From a bacterium (GTDB taxonomy: Bacteria; Planctomycetota; Planctomycetia; Isosphaerales; Isosphaeraceae): a stretch of DNA of 64,000 bases. The notes below the pieces were generated by a model. It worked only from the letters and a program-made list of their open reading frames with translations, did no database searches and was not told the origin of the DNA. Positions 36,622 through 46,407 of the stretch are shown here, in pieces; position 1 is the first letter of the stretch; every line of letters starts with the position of its first letter. The DNA lies in contig WGMM01000013.1 in assembly GCA_016125085.1 (NCBI GenBank), positions 160,069-224,068 of the forward strand, read 5' to 3'. A program made the position numbers and the translations under genes.

Positions 36622-36680
36622 ATTCATTTGGGATGATGAATCGAATTTCGGCAATCAGTGACGACTGATGCCAACCACCG

Positions 36681-38093
36681 TCATTCCGGCAGCGGCTTGC
36701 CCTTGGTTTCCGGAGCGAACGGCAGGGCCATCATGCCGATCAGGAAGAAGGAGCACATCGCCACGCCCGCGTACCGCAGCGGCATCGATGGGTCGGTCGC
36801 TCCCGTGTCTTTGAATACGACCCCAGAGAGGTAGCCGAGCGTGAACGGCCCGAGAGCCGCGATCAGACGCCCGACGTTATAGCAGAAGCTCGTGCCCGTC
36901 GAACGGAGCCGAGTGGGGAAAAGTTCCGGGAAATAGATCGCGTAGCCGCCGAACAGGGCAATCTGGCAGAAGCCCATGATCGGAATCAGCACGAAGATCT
37001 GCCAGAATTCGGTGAGCGTCCAGAACGTGAACGCCGTGGCGAACATCGCGGCAAGGAAGAAAATCGCGAAAGTAGGCTTCCGGCCCAGCCGAGTGTTGGT
37101 CACGTAGCTGAACGCATGGATCCCCATGAATGCACCGGCATTCTGAACGAGCGAAGTGATCCCGGTCCAAAGTGTCAGCTTTCTGGCGATTTCGACGGAA
37201 GTAAGCCCCTGTGCCGTGAAGTGTTTGGTGAACACGGAACGGATCAGGTCGAAGCTGAAGAATCCGATGCCCCAGAGACCGACGACACCGGCGAACGCCA
37301 TAACCATGCCTGCGATGGTATTTCGACGCAAGGTCGGGTTCGTGAACAGTTCGCGAACGGATCCAAGTTCCTTTTCCATGGCCTCACTGCCGGCATCTTT
37401 TTGCTTCTGCCAGCGTTCGGGCTCTTTCAACCTGGATCTGATCACGATCGCAAGCAGTGCAGGCACCGTTCCGATGATGAACATGATCCGCCAACTGGAG
37501 ATCCCGGTGTCTTCGACAACGCCCAGTATCATCGCGATCGCGGCGGCCGTCATGTTCCCGATCGCGGAAAGCGCCTGCAACCACCCAAGCGCATAGGCTC
37601 GCGCCCGATCCGGCATGACTTCGGCCACAAGGGCGACACCGACGGCGAATTCGCCACCGACCCCCAGGCCCGTCAGGAACCTGTAGAGCATGAAGTCGTA
37701 GACGCTTACGGAAAACGCACTCAGCCCCGTGAAGATCGAATAAAGCAAAATTGTGAGGAGCATCGTCCTGGCCCGGCCGATTTTGTCGCCCAGGATGCCG
37801 AAATAGAGCCCGCCAATCGCCCAGCCCACCATGAAAACGGCTGTGGCCGTGCCGCCCATCGAACTGATTTTGCCTTTCAGGTCGATATCGCTGATGCCTT
37901 CCGGCCTTTGGATCAGTTCGGTGATCGCGGGAACCCGGGCCAGGTTGAAAAGCTGCTGGTCCATGGTGTCGAAAAGCCAGCCCAACGCCGCCACGACAAG
38001 CACGAACCAGTGATATCGTGTCAGCCCCTCGTACCATGGGCCACCGGAAGACGCATCCTTGCCCTGCGACAGGGCTGGTTCGTCGAAGTGCAT
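36681..38093 (-). CDS. MFS transporter
   Basis: 470 residues and 12 predicted membrane segments. The N-terminus YEGLTRYHWFVLVVAALGWL continues FDTMDQQLFNLARVPAI. The loop 2-3 signature is GILGDKIGRARTM, followed by GLGVGGEFAVGVALVAEVMP. The second half has the repeat signature (VTNTRLGRKPTF) and FPELFPTRLRSTGTSFCYN. The pattern is that of metabolite:H+ symporters (sugar or organic acid). The start at 38093 has GGAG upstream. The substrate is not inferable from neighbours. Confidence 0.9.
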   Translation of the reverse strand: MHFDEPALSQGKDASSGGPWYEGLTRYHWFVLVVAALGWLFDTMDQQLFNLARVPAITELIQRPEGISDIDLKGKISSMGGTATAVFMVGWAIGGLYFGILGDKIGRARTMLLTILLYSIFTGLSAFSVSVYDFMLYRFLTGLGVGGEFAVGVALVAEVMPDRARAYALGWLQALSAIGNMTAAAIAMILGVVEDTGISSWRIMFIIGTVPALLAIVIRSRLKEPERWQKQKDAGSEAMEKELGSVRELFTNPTLRRNTIAGMVMAFAGVVGLWGIGFFSFDLIRSVFTKHFTAQGLTSVEIARKLTLWTGITSLVQNAGAFMGIHAFSYVTNTRLGRKPTFAIFFLAAMFATAFTFWTLTEFWQIFVLIPIMGFCQIALFGGYAIYFPELFPTRLRSTGTSFCYNVGRLIAALGPFTLGYLSGVVFKDTGATDPSMPLRYAGVAMCSFFLIGMMALPFAPETKGKPLPE

Positions 38094-38328
38094 CGTGTTA
38101 GGGCTCCGAATTCCTGGAGAGTCATTCCTGAGGTGGGATGCCGCACGTCCTGCAGGCCTTGGGGGCTCGACCGGATGTGCGATTCGGCCACGAGCATAGC
38201 ACGAACGGCGTAGCTGTTGTAGTCTGTAGTTCCGGCGGAAGCGGTCTCGGCCTTCCGGGTTCTGCCGTTTGTGACGCATCGATCGAGCTACTGACTGGCC
38301 ATTTGGGGGGCATCCCATCCGGGAATCG

Positions 38329-39846
38329 ATGATCATGGGCAATTCCGGCGAAACGAACTCGACTCATCGTGCGGGCAAGTTCGTGAGCTGGATCGGTCCT
38401 CCAATTCTTGTCATTTTCTTCATGACCAGCCTTTCGAAAGGGCTCATCCCCGCTGGCGTACCTGGCGAATGGACATGGAACGCACCAGCGACGGCGATCA
38501 CGGTGCTCGAAGTCATTCCGGCCATCATTACCCTGACGACGCTGATCGTCTTTTCGATGATCGGTGAGCGGTTCCTGGAATCCAGGCCGAAACGAGCGAT
38601 CGTTGTTCTATCGCTTTTCCCTTTGACCGCTGCCGTTCAGGCCGGCTGGCAAATGGCTGCGCCCCAGGGTTATGGCCTGGCCAAGTGGCCGATAGCGACT
38701 TACAACCCGGGATCGAGCGGTTACTTCGCCAAAGCTCGGGACGAGATTGGCGACGTGTCTGATTTTCTCCGTCAATACCCTGAGTGGATCAAGAACCAGG
38801 ACGTTCTGCACACAGGCACGCACCCGCCGGGGCTTTTCGTCGAAGCCCGCCGGATCCTGAATTTCTGGAACTCGCATCCCGCGGAAGCAGGGGCATTCAT
38901 GGCATGGATGCCGGGAGAGTTGAGAGAAGCCGCCAAAGCTGCAAAGCCCGGTGGAACGCCGGTCGTCGAACAGGCAAGCGTCGTCACGCTCGCACTTGTC
39001 AGGTGGCTCGCTTCGGCTCTGACGGTCTGGCCGATCTGGCTTATCATGCGGCGGTTGGAACGTACGCCTCTGACCAGTTTCCGAACGGCATTGCTCTGGG
39101 GCGTCGTGCCTTCATCCGTATTGTTTCAACCAGCTTCCGACCTGTTGTTTCCTGTGCTGGCATGTTCCGCGGTAGCTATGAGCCTGACTGCATCAGCCAC
39201 TCCGGGCTTGCGGAATCGAGTGATCGATCCGGTGCTTGCGGGCATCGTTCTGGCGATCGGCATGTACTTCAGCCTGGTATTTCTGGCCGTCGGAGCCCTG
39301 GTCGCTCTCGTCGTACTGGCGGATGACCATTCGAAAGGCTTGCGGATCAAATGCACTCGCATCGGCTGGATCGGCTTCGGATTTCTGGTCGGCACGCTTG
39401 CCTGGGCTGTGGCCGGGCGCACCGATCCGCTCGCGATCTGGCTGGCGAACCAGGCGAAACATGCCGGATTTTATAAGGCCTATCCGCGCAGTTACTGGCC
39501 ATGGCTGCTTGCCGATTTCATCGAATCCGCCGCCGGGCTTGGGCTTCCCGCTGCATTGTCATTCGCGATAACGTTATCTCAAGCGATCTTTCGCCGATCA
39601 GGATTGTATCGACATCGCGTTGCACTGGCTTCGATTGCGATTCTGGCGATTCTAGCGATCAGCGGCCGAAGCTTGAGCGAAGTCGGACGTCTCTGGCTGC
39701 CGTTTTTCCCGTTCCTTTTGACCTCCGCGCTTCCGGATTACCAAATGCCTCGGGAATCAAGCCTGGATTATCGCTGGATCCTCATCTGGTCCGCTGTCCA
39801 GATTTTCTGGCTTCAGGCACTTGTTCAGTGCGTTTACCCTATTTGA
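38329..39846 (+). CDS. Polytopic membrane protein, possible glycosyltransferase
   Basis: 505 residues with about 10 hydrophobic segments. A soluble-looking loop between segments 3 and 4 (about residues 110-215) contains HTGTHPPGLFVEARRILNFW and YNPGSSGYFAK. That loop position and its conserved His/Pro residues resemble GT-C-type membrane glycosyltransferases, but no clear DD/DE motif was found, so the assignment is weak. It is divergent from the MFS gene and convergent with the YHYH gene (49 bp gap). Confidence 0.65.
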   Translation: MIMGNSGETNSTHRAGKFVSWIGPPILVIFFMTSLSKGLIPAGVPGEWTWNAPATAITVLEVIPAIITLTTLIVFSMIGERFLESRPKRAIVVLSLFPLTAAVQAGWQMAAPQGYGLAKWPIATYNPGSSGYFAKARDEIGDVSDFLRQYPEWIKNQDVLHTGTHPPGLFVEARRILNFWNSHPAEAGAFMAWMPGELREAAKAAKPGGTPVVEQASVVTLALVRWLASALTVWPIWLIMRRLERTPLTSFRTALLWGVVPSSVLFQPASDLLFPVLACSAVAMSLTASATPGLRNRVIDPVLAGIVLAIGMYFSLVFLAVGALVALVVLADDHSKGLRIKCTRIGWIGFGFLVGTLAWAVAGRTDPLAIWLANQAKHAGFYKAYPRSYWPWLLADFIESAAGLGLPAALSFAITLSQAIFRRSGLYRHRVALASIAILAILAISGRSLSEVGRLWLPFFPFLLTSALPDYQMPRESSLDYRWILIWSAVQIFWLQALVQCVYPI

Positions 39847-39895
39847 ATCGATGGCATGAACTTTTTCACTTCGAAACCGCTATGATGCAACGAGC

Positions 39896-40807
39896 TCAGG
39901 CATCTGGAACGTACCGCCCCAATTCCGGCGGAACTGGTGGCGAAATGCCAGGCGGCGGCCCGTGCCGGAAGCTGAGATCAGGTTTGCCCCTGTAAAGTCG
40001 TGGAACCTGGGGAAATTCGTCGGTGAGAACATAATGATAAATTCCGTCCGGAAATTCCGGCGTCGGACCATAACGGCCATTGCATTCGTCCAGGTCGCCG
40101 GATCCAGGCGAATACTCATAATCTTCGACGAACAGGCCGTCGAACCTGCCCCCCGGACCTCCGTTTCGGGTTCCTTTTCGAATTCGGTAGCTCGATCGAA
40201 GCCGGCGAGTAGAGCTTTTGACATCCAGAGGATCGCCCGGACATTCGGGACCGTAAATCGGAAAACCATCCGCTGCGAACCCGAGCAATAACATCGGTGA
40301 GTCAGGGGCGACTTTTTTCAGGTTCCAAAGCAGCCCTGTCGGCAGGCCATGATAATGATACAGCCCTCGCCCCTGAGTATGAGCACGGTTCGTATCGATT
40401 CCGAATGCTACTGCCGCCCGGGGGTGAAGCACTTCGAATTGCCAGCCGGAATGACCATCGCGGTTCCAGAACGGCCCGGAAGGGTCGAACGGAATGCCAT
40501 TCATCGCAATGCCGAAAAACCACATGCCCAGGGGCACAGGGGCTTCGGACCGTTCCGGTTGGATGGGCATTTCGAAATTCAGATTTTGCGGACGCAGCGA
40601 AACAGGATCATGCCGGTTGGGAAAATCGCCGATCGGATGATCCGGAATGCCGTTCGCGGCGACGATTCGTTTCTGACCGGTTTCCAGGAACCGGACGAGC
40701 GGAGTCGTTGTTCGCCTGGTTCGAACGATCGAGACGTAAACTCCTCCGGCTGCGGCAGCCCCAACGATCGCCGTCCCAGAGATAGCCATCCTTCGTGTGA
40801 TTTTCAT
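39896..40807 (-). CDS. YHYH domain protein with Tat-like signal
   Basis: 303 residues. The N-terminus MKITRRMAISGTAIVGAAAA carries twin arginines and a hydrophobic stretch. The domain is recognised from GLYHYHGLPTGLLWNLKKVA and LLLGFAADGFPIYGPECPGD, then LDECNGRYGPTPEFPDGIYH followed by YVLTDEFP. YHYH proteins are found in several bacteria and their role is not known. The conserved His, Asp and Glu residues are in place. It sits 22 bp after the fusion gene on the same strand, so the two may be co-transcribed. Confidence 0.9.
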   Translation of the reverse strand: MKITRRMAISGTAIVGAAAAGGVYVSIVRTRRTTTPLVRFLETGQKRIVAANGIPDHPIGDFPNRHDPVSLRPQNLNFEMPIQPERSEAPVPLGMWFFGIAMNGIPFDPSGPFWNRDGHSGWQFEVLHPRAAVAFGIDTNRAHTQGRGLYHYHGLPTGLLWNLKKVAPDSPMLLLGFAADGFPIYGPECPGDPLDVKSSTRRLRSSYRIRKGTRNGGPGGRFDGLFVEDYEYSPGSGDLDECNGRYGPTPEFPDGIYHYVLTDEFPQVPRLYRGKPDLSFRHGPPPGISPPVPPELGRYVPDA

Positions 40808-40829
40808 TTGGAAGTTCGCTTGCCGTTCT

Positions 40830-43691
40830 TCAGGGTATCGGAACTGACGGGGATGGAGATGATGTCATTGACGATTCGCGCATCGCACTTTCGAAATCGC
40901 GGAGAATCCGGTTCATTTTCGAAGCCGCATTTCCGGGCTCGATTTGTCCCCAGTCGCCCGAGGCCGAAACGAGAACGGCTTTCGAATCCGGTGCGATCGC
41001 AGCGATATTGCCACCGAATCCGATGCTCAGATACACGCTCGATGAGACATGCGGCCACGTTTTCGAGCCCGGGTGCGTGCGGCCTTCGGTATTGAACCAC
41101 CAGTTCATGCCATAGATGCCTGGACCGGCTTTCGTGAAGTGGTCGGAGCCGCCACCGTACGAACCGATCGCCAGATAATCATCAGTGTCGGCTTTCGCTG
41201 AAGGCGGCAAATCCCGGGCAGTCATCGGGCGACAGAATTCGGTGAAAATCGGCTCGGGGATCAATGTTTCATGAGCCCACTGGCCTCGATTCGCCCAAAG
41301 CCATGCGATACGTGCGAAATCGCGTACGGATGCTCGCAGACGCCGGTTTTTCTGTCGTGAGAAGGAAAGGCCATCTTCGAGACCGAGACGGCCGAACCGG
41401 TCCGGATCGTTCGCGACCTTATCGGGATCGGCCGCGAAAACCTTGTCGAACAGAGTCTTCTGGTAAAGCTGGATCGCGAAATCGTTGTAGGCCCAGGCAT
41501 CACCTGGTGGCTCTGGACGGGCATATCCGCTGGTCATGGTGCCCAGATGGCGAAATGTCATCGACTGATCTTTCGCTTTCATTTTCCATCCGAAGTCCAC
41601 GATGGGCTGATCCAGGCTTTTGACACGTCCCTCTGCGACTGCGAAGGCCAGGAGCGTGCTCAAAACGGGCTTGGCCGAAGAATACCAGTCCGTGCGAACG
41701 GCCTGATCGCCCCATGCATGCACGACATAACCGTTCTTGACGATCATTCCCCGCCCACCAAGCTCACGTTCGATTTCGAGCAACTTTTCGCCATTCAGGC
41801 CCAATTCTGCCGGACCGCGGCGTTCCCAGGACTTTTCGGGATATTCGACTTTCGAAGCGCTTGCGGAAACCCTGCGGATGAGGGCGACCCAATCCGAATT
41901 CACATCGCCGGGTACGGGACCGACATCCGCGTGACCGCCCCCGGTGAGAATTGTCGCCTGCCCCACAAATTCTCCTGACCGGGGATCGAACCAAAGCCTT
42001 TCGAATTGACCCTCCGAATCGCTCAGATTCAATTTTCCCGTCGATGTCCCGATCGGATATTGAATCGCATAGATTCGCCCAGGTTTCGCGAAGACCTGGG
42101 GGCCCATTTCCGATAATTTTCCGCCGCCCATTCCGACCTTGATCGTAGCGCCTCCTGAGACGAGATCGTCAGCAGGCACCATTTCCTGAAACGGCAAATC
42201 CTGCAGGAACTTCCGTGCGTTCCATGTGTAGCGCCAGAGTTTTTCGCGAGCAGGGGTCGAAAAGTCGCCGGCGTCGAGAAGCCCCTCCAGGATGAATTCG
42301 ATCGATCCGCCGGAAAGATAGGTTGGCCAGAGCTTTTCACGGCGTTGCCGTTCCGCGTCGTCGGACGGGATGTGCGACTGCTTCTGGCCGACATCGACGG
42401 TGAATTCGTCCATGTTCGCAGGCAAAGGCCGACCGGCCGCAGCGGTGGCATTTCTGATCGCTTCGGTTACCTGATCGATCCGCCGCTGATTGAGCTGAAC
42501 GCTGGTGACATCGAAAAGCGGATCGCCGAATGTGAAAGCCAGTTTTTTCAACGGATCGCCCGCCGAATGGACCGTGATCGGATGATCGTACGGATCGATT
42601 TCGCGTACGTATGCCGCGAAGGAGCGAATGCGATCAGGACCGAAGTCAAAATCGAGGTTGTATTCTTCGCACAGGTTCCATTGCAGCGCATTATGGTGAC
42701 CGAAGCGGGCGATCATCTCGCGATAATACAATTTGCGCTCAGGGCCAAGTTCGCCGTTGTCGAGTTCGAGCTTGTTCTTGCGTTCGGCTTCGTTTAAGAC
42801 GAAATGCAGGGCGATGCCTTTTCTCTGGGCATGTGCGAATGCCATTTCCCATTGGCGAAGCTTGGCGAGATCGAAATGGAGATTGTCGTTCGCCTCAGAT
42901 CCTTTCGGGTCCGGCGAGCCGAGCCAGGGCCAGACGTCTCTGCCGTCACCGCCGATGTTCATCGTGAGAAAATAAATGCTGTTGACGTGCCGATCGCTCA
43001 GATAGTTGAGTGCCCCGATGATGCCTCTGCCCGCGCCCTCGCTCCAGTCCGGGTCTCCTGGACGCCAGGCTTTTACATGGTTTTCGAATCGATGACTGCC
43101 TTTGGTGTTCACGAATCCCGCATAGGCCAGAAAGTTCTCCGGTTCGTCGGTGCCGCCTTTGATCCACCAGGGGCCATCGGTAAATTTCAGGTAATGGCCC
43201 CCGTCGTATTTCAGCGTCCCCCAGCGGAGAAAGTCAGGTGTCCCTGGGCCGAAGGCTCCGACCTTGAAGTTCCCTGTCGCTCCATCGAAGCTCGTTCGTT
43301 TCCCGAATTCCGGGTCATCCTCAACCGCGACGGCGGATCCCGCACGAAATGAAGCTCGATAACGCCATTCACCTGTCGCGGGAGGCGTGAATTTGACTCG
43401 CCAGATGTCGCCTGAAAGGCCCGTGTTTCCATCGCCGTCGAAATATCCAGGCACACGGATTATACGTCCGGATGGGCCTTCGAAAGTCACTTCGAGCCGG
43501 TAATCGAGAAACGGATTCGGATTCGAATCCCAGGCATTCGCCATCGGCCCCCGAAATGACAATTCCAACGGTGACCAGACGACCGGCCGGTCGCTCACGA
43601 CCACTTCGCTGGCCTGGGATCCGGAATCGACGGTAATGAAAGCGAAAAACGCAGCCAGAAAGCCTCTGCACTTTTTCGAAATCCATCTCAT
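40830..43691 (-). CDS. DUF5060 / glycosidase-like / serine beta-lactamase-family fusion
   Basis: 953 residues and a signal peptide. Domain 1 (about 35-120) is a DUF5060-type beta-sandwich (VVWSPLELSFRGPMANAWD, FTPPATGEWRYRASFRAG). Domain 2 (about 140-480) looks like a TIM-barrel glycosidase, with HYLKFTDGPWWIKGGTDEPE, NSIYFLTMNIGGDGRDVWPW, FGHHNALQWNLCEEYNLDFD and HPITVHSAGDPL. A small beta domain follows. Domain 4 (about 640-930) is a serine beta-lactamase/esterase fold: the nucleophile motif is SSAKPVL (SxxK near 670) and the tyrosine motif reads YND rather than YSN. ATG at 43691 was preferred over a TTG at 43712. It may cleave a glycan and an attached ester or peptide; that is inference. 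Confidence 0.82.
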   Translation of the reverse strand: MRWISKKCRGFLAAFFAFITVDSGSQASEVVVSDRPVVWSPLELSFRGPMANAWDSNPNPFLDYRLEVTFEGPSGRIIRVPGYFDGDGNTGLSGDIWRVKFTPPATGEWRYRASFRAGSAVAVEDDPEFGKRTSFDGATGNFKVGAFGPGTPDFLRWGTLKYDGGHYLKFTDGPWWIKGGTDEPENFLAYAGFVNTKGSHRFENHVKAWRPGDPDWSEGAGRGIIGALNYLSDRHVNSIYFLTMNIGGDGRDVWPWLGSPDPKGSEANDNLHFDLAKLRQWEMAFAHAQRKGIALHFVLNEAERKNKLELDNGELGPERKLYYREMIARFGHHNALQWNLCEEYNLDFDFGPDRIRSFAAYVREIDPYDHPITVHSAGDPLKKLAFTFGDPLFDVTSVQLNQRRIDQVTEAIRNATAAAGRPLPANMDEFTVDVGQKQSHIPSDDAERQRREKLWPTYLSGGSIEFILEGLLDAGDFSTPAREKLWRYTWNARKFLQDLPFQEMVPADDLVSGGATIKVGMGGGKLSEMGPQVFAKPGRIYAIQYPIGTSTGKLNLSDSEGQFERLWFDPRSGEFVGQATILTGGGHADVGPVPGDVNSDWVALIRRVSASASKVEYPEKSWERRGPAELGLNGEKLLEIERELGGRGMIVKNGYVVHAWGDQAVRTDWYSSAKPVLSTLLAFAVAEGRVKSLDQPIVDFGWKMKAKDQSMTFRHLGTMTSGYARPEPPGDAWAYNDFAIQLYQKTLFDKVFAADPDKVANDPDRFGRLGLEDGLSFSRQKNRRLRASVRDFARIAWLWANRGQWAHETLIPEPIFTEFCRPMTARDLPPSAKADTDDYLAIGSYGGGSDHFTKAGPGIYGMNWWFNTEGRTHPGSKTWPHVSSSVYLSIGFGGNIAAIAPDSKAVLVSASGDWGQIEPGNAASKMNRILRDFESAMRESSMTSSPSPSVPIP

Positions 43692-43817
43692 GGCGAAATT
43701 CTCGAGGTTCAAGTCGATCGAATTACTGGCGTTCGGGTTGGAAGAGACAGCCGCAGTCCATTAGAACACCGGGGAGTTGCCTGTGCAATCCACGAAAATG
43801 ATGCTCAACGGAAAAAT

Positions 43818-46364
43818 TCAGTTTTCGGGAAGAATGGCATTCGGATCGCCGACGATCAATCCTCGTTCCGCTGCAGCCCGAATCGCGTCGCGGGCCTGGT
43901 TCGTCCGACCAGCCTGTGCATGAATCGCCACGATTCTGGCCCAGGCCTTTTTTCTGAGTCGATCATCGGTCGACGATCGTGAGACTTGATCGAGCAGCTC
44001 CAGAGCCTCACTCTCTTCGCCGCGGCGGTGCCTCAGAATCGCGGCATGGAGTGCAGCGATGGACAAGGTCTTGTCGATTTGCGTTGCAGCCAGATAATCG
44101 GCGAGAGCATCGTCGATTCGGCCCATGGATTCGAAAGTGAAGCCACGATCGAACCTGCAGATCGCGGAATCAGGTCGAAGGGCTACCGCTGCGGCCCAGG
44201 CCGTGAGCGATCTCTGCCATTCCGAGCGTTCATGGCGGCAGATCGCCAGGTCGAATTGATACCAGAACTGGCCAGGCTCAAGCATCACGGCTTTTTCGAA
44301 AGCATCCGCAGCTTCGGCAGTTCGGCCATTCCTGAAATGAAACTGCCCCAACTGGTCGTATTCCCAGGCGTTCGAGGGCTGAAGGGCGGGTGGCAAAGAG
44401 ACATCACGCTGCCATGCGGCTCTGGAATCGATCGAAACCCGCGCGAGGGAGAGCGCGAATTGAGGGCCGAACCGATCCTCGGCTTCAGCCAGAATCATGG
44501 TCGCTTCCCGTCGGGAATTCGGCGATTCTTCACGCACCGTGAGATCCGCCAGCAAAACTGCGATTTCGATCAGTTGCCGCTTGACCCTGTCGCGAGATTC
44601 CGGAGCCCGATCGGCGGCGAAATCCGCCGCTTGAATCAATTCATCTCGCAGAGACCAGATTTTCCTGCAATCCTCAGTGATCTTCTCGCGGTTTTCGCCG
44701 GAAAGGATTCGATTTCGGAATGCAAGCCGGAATCGCTCCGATTTGTCATTGAGAGCGGCGAGACTTCTGGACTGACGCAACTGAGTTTCCGTCGTCTCAA
44801 TTGCATCGATGCCGTTTCGGAGCCCGGGCAGGTCCAGTGCCTGCATTTTGATCCGTGCAAGCCTTTCGAGTGCGTCATCGTGCAGGCCGGCAATTTCGAG
44901 CCTGCGGGCGTCCTCGATTGTGATACGGATCTCGTCCGCGGTTTTCAGTCTCGCCCTGTCGATCTGAATCAGGCCAAAACCAATGGCGGAAATCAGAATT
45001 CCAGCCGCCAGAATCCACACGATGCCCGTAGGGTTGCGGGCACGCCATTTGGCAAGACGCTCAAGGAAGCTCCGATTCGGAACGCCACGGAGCGGAGCAT
45101 GGGCCAGTTGACGTCGCAAGTCTTCCGCCAGCTCGAAGGCATTCGCATATCTGCCGGCAGGATCGACGACCAGACACTTTCTGACGATATCGCCCAGACC
45201 GACGGAGACTTCAGGACCGAATACCGGCCTTTCGCCCCTGGCCGGGGCATCGATACGAAGCGCAAAGGCCATGATGGCCCCGATCGCGTAGATATCGGAA
45301 CGGCCATCGATGTCGGAGGGCATCGGCAGGCCGGAACCCGCAGCCTGAAAGCATGCGTTTTGTTCGGGAGAGGTCCAGCCTGGCGTACCGCCGAGCCGAT
45401 CGACCGATCGATCGCCCTGACGTACCGGCGCGCGCGCGAGATGGAAATCGAGGAGTACTGGCCGGGCGTCGGCCGAAATCAGAACGTTCGACGGCTTGAT
45501 GTCCATATGCACCAGGCCACGGGAATGAGCCTCTGCCGCGGCGTCAGCCAGGCAGAGGCCAATGTGGGCGATCGCATCAGGAAAGCTCGCGTGTTCGAAA
45601 AAGGCTCTGGAGCTTCCGGAAACGGTCGTTCGCGAGGTGTCGTCGATCGATGCCCGGTCGATCGTTTCCAGAATGTCCCTGCCGGATCGTTTCGAGAATT
45701 CTTTTCCGGCCAGCTTCTTGAGAATTCGATCCAGACCACTGCCGCCCAGATAAGGCATCACGAGAATGCGCAGGCCCTGATCCTCGAGCACCATTTCGGA
45801 ATAGAGCGGCATGATATGCGTGTGCTGCAATCGGGCGAGATTGAGGTGCTCGACATGGCCGACAGGCATCACTTTCAGTACGACCGGGCGATCCGCAAGT
45901 GAACTTTCGAGAGCGACGTAAGTCCGACCTGATGCTCCTTCCCCCAGTACGCTGACGAGTTCGAACGGGCCGAGACGGTCGCCGGGTTTGGGAAACCGGC
46001 GCCGGGCACCTTCGGAATCGAGCAGCCGGTCGAATTCGAGCACGGCCTTGAGGGCGGATTCGTATTGCGGAAACTGTCGATAGATTTCGGCGGTACGAAC
46101 ATCGATGCCCGCTTCCCGCTTGAGGTGTATCTCCTCATAAATCAATTCGACTGCGACGTTATCGTCGATCTGGGGACATTCGGCGATCAGGCGTTCGGCG
46201 GGAACGGGTTCGCCCCGGTCCCACGATTCGACGAGACGCACGATCACATCAGCCCCGGGGGCCTGACCTACCCAGGTCATCGAAGAGCTGGATCGATCGC
46301 CGGATTGGCCGCCGTGTCCCCTGAATAAAGCGGACGAAGCCTGACTGACGAATTCCGAAGACAT
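43818..46364 (-). CDS. Membrane Ser/Thr protein kinase with TPR sensor tail
   Basis: 848 residues. The cytoplasmic kinase domain (about 130-425) has the G-loop GEGASGRTY (141-149), the ATP lysine in VVLKV (K164), HMDIKPSN (D288) and the APE-equivalent SPEQ. The DFG motif is DFH (306-308). The alpha-C region is very short (GHVEHLNLARLQHTHIMPLY), a form I associate with planctomycete kinases. A membrane helix (447-467) leads to an extracytoplasmic helical region and TPRs (about 660-800, WEYDQLGQFHFRNGRTAEAA). It lies 43 bp after the ECF sigma gene, so the kinase may regulate it, or both may answer one signal. Confidence 0.9.
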   Translation of the reverse strand: MSSEFVSQASSALFRGHGGQSGDRSSSSMTWVGQAPGADVIVRLVESWDRGEPVPAERLIAECPQIDDNVAVELIYEEIHLKREAGIDVRTAEIYRQFPQYESALKAVLEFDRLLDSEGARRRFPKPGDRLGPFELVSVLGEGASGRTYVALESSLADRPVVLKVMPVGHVEHLNLARLQHTHIMPLYSEMVLEDQGLRILVMPYLGGSGLDRILKKLAGKEFSKRSGRDILETIDRASIDDTSRTTVSGSSRAFFEHASFPDAIAHIGLCLADAAAEAHSRGLVHMDIKPSNVLISADARPVLLDFHLARAPVRQGDRSVDRLGGTPGWTSPEQNACFQAAGSGLPMPSDIDGRSDIYAIGAIMAFALRIDAPARGERPVFGPEVSVGLGDIVRKCLVVDPAGRYANAFELAEDLRRQLAHAPLRGVPNRSFLERLAKWRARNPTGIVWILAAGILISAIGFGLIQIDRARLKTADEIRITIEDARRLEIAGLHDDALERLARIKMQALDLPGLRNGIDAIETTETQLRQSRSLAALNDKSERFRLAFRNRILSGENREKITEDCRKIWSLRDELIQAADFAADRAPESRDRVKRQLIEIAVLLADLTVREESPNSRREATMILAEAEDRFGPQFALSLARVSIDSRAAWQRDVSLPPALQPSNAWEYDQLGQFHFRNGRTAEAADAFEKAVMLEPGQFWYQFDLAICRHERSEWQRSLTAWAAAVALRPDSAICRFDRGFTFESMGRIDDALADYLAATQIDKTLSIAALHAAILRHRRGEESEALELLDQVSRSSTDDRLRKKAWARIVAIHAQAGRTNQARDAIRAAAERGLIVGDPNAILPEN

Positions 46365-46407
46365 GGTGTGGATCTCGCAAGTCCGGTTCGCAGCCGATAT
46401 TTTGGTG

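Noticed and set aside
43986..45902. 638-codon plus-strand frame opposite the kinase gene
   Set aside because: The minus strand has a full kinase with ordered motifs; the opposite frame has no domain, signal or ribosome site and is a by-product of codon bias.
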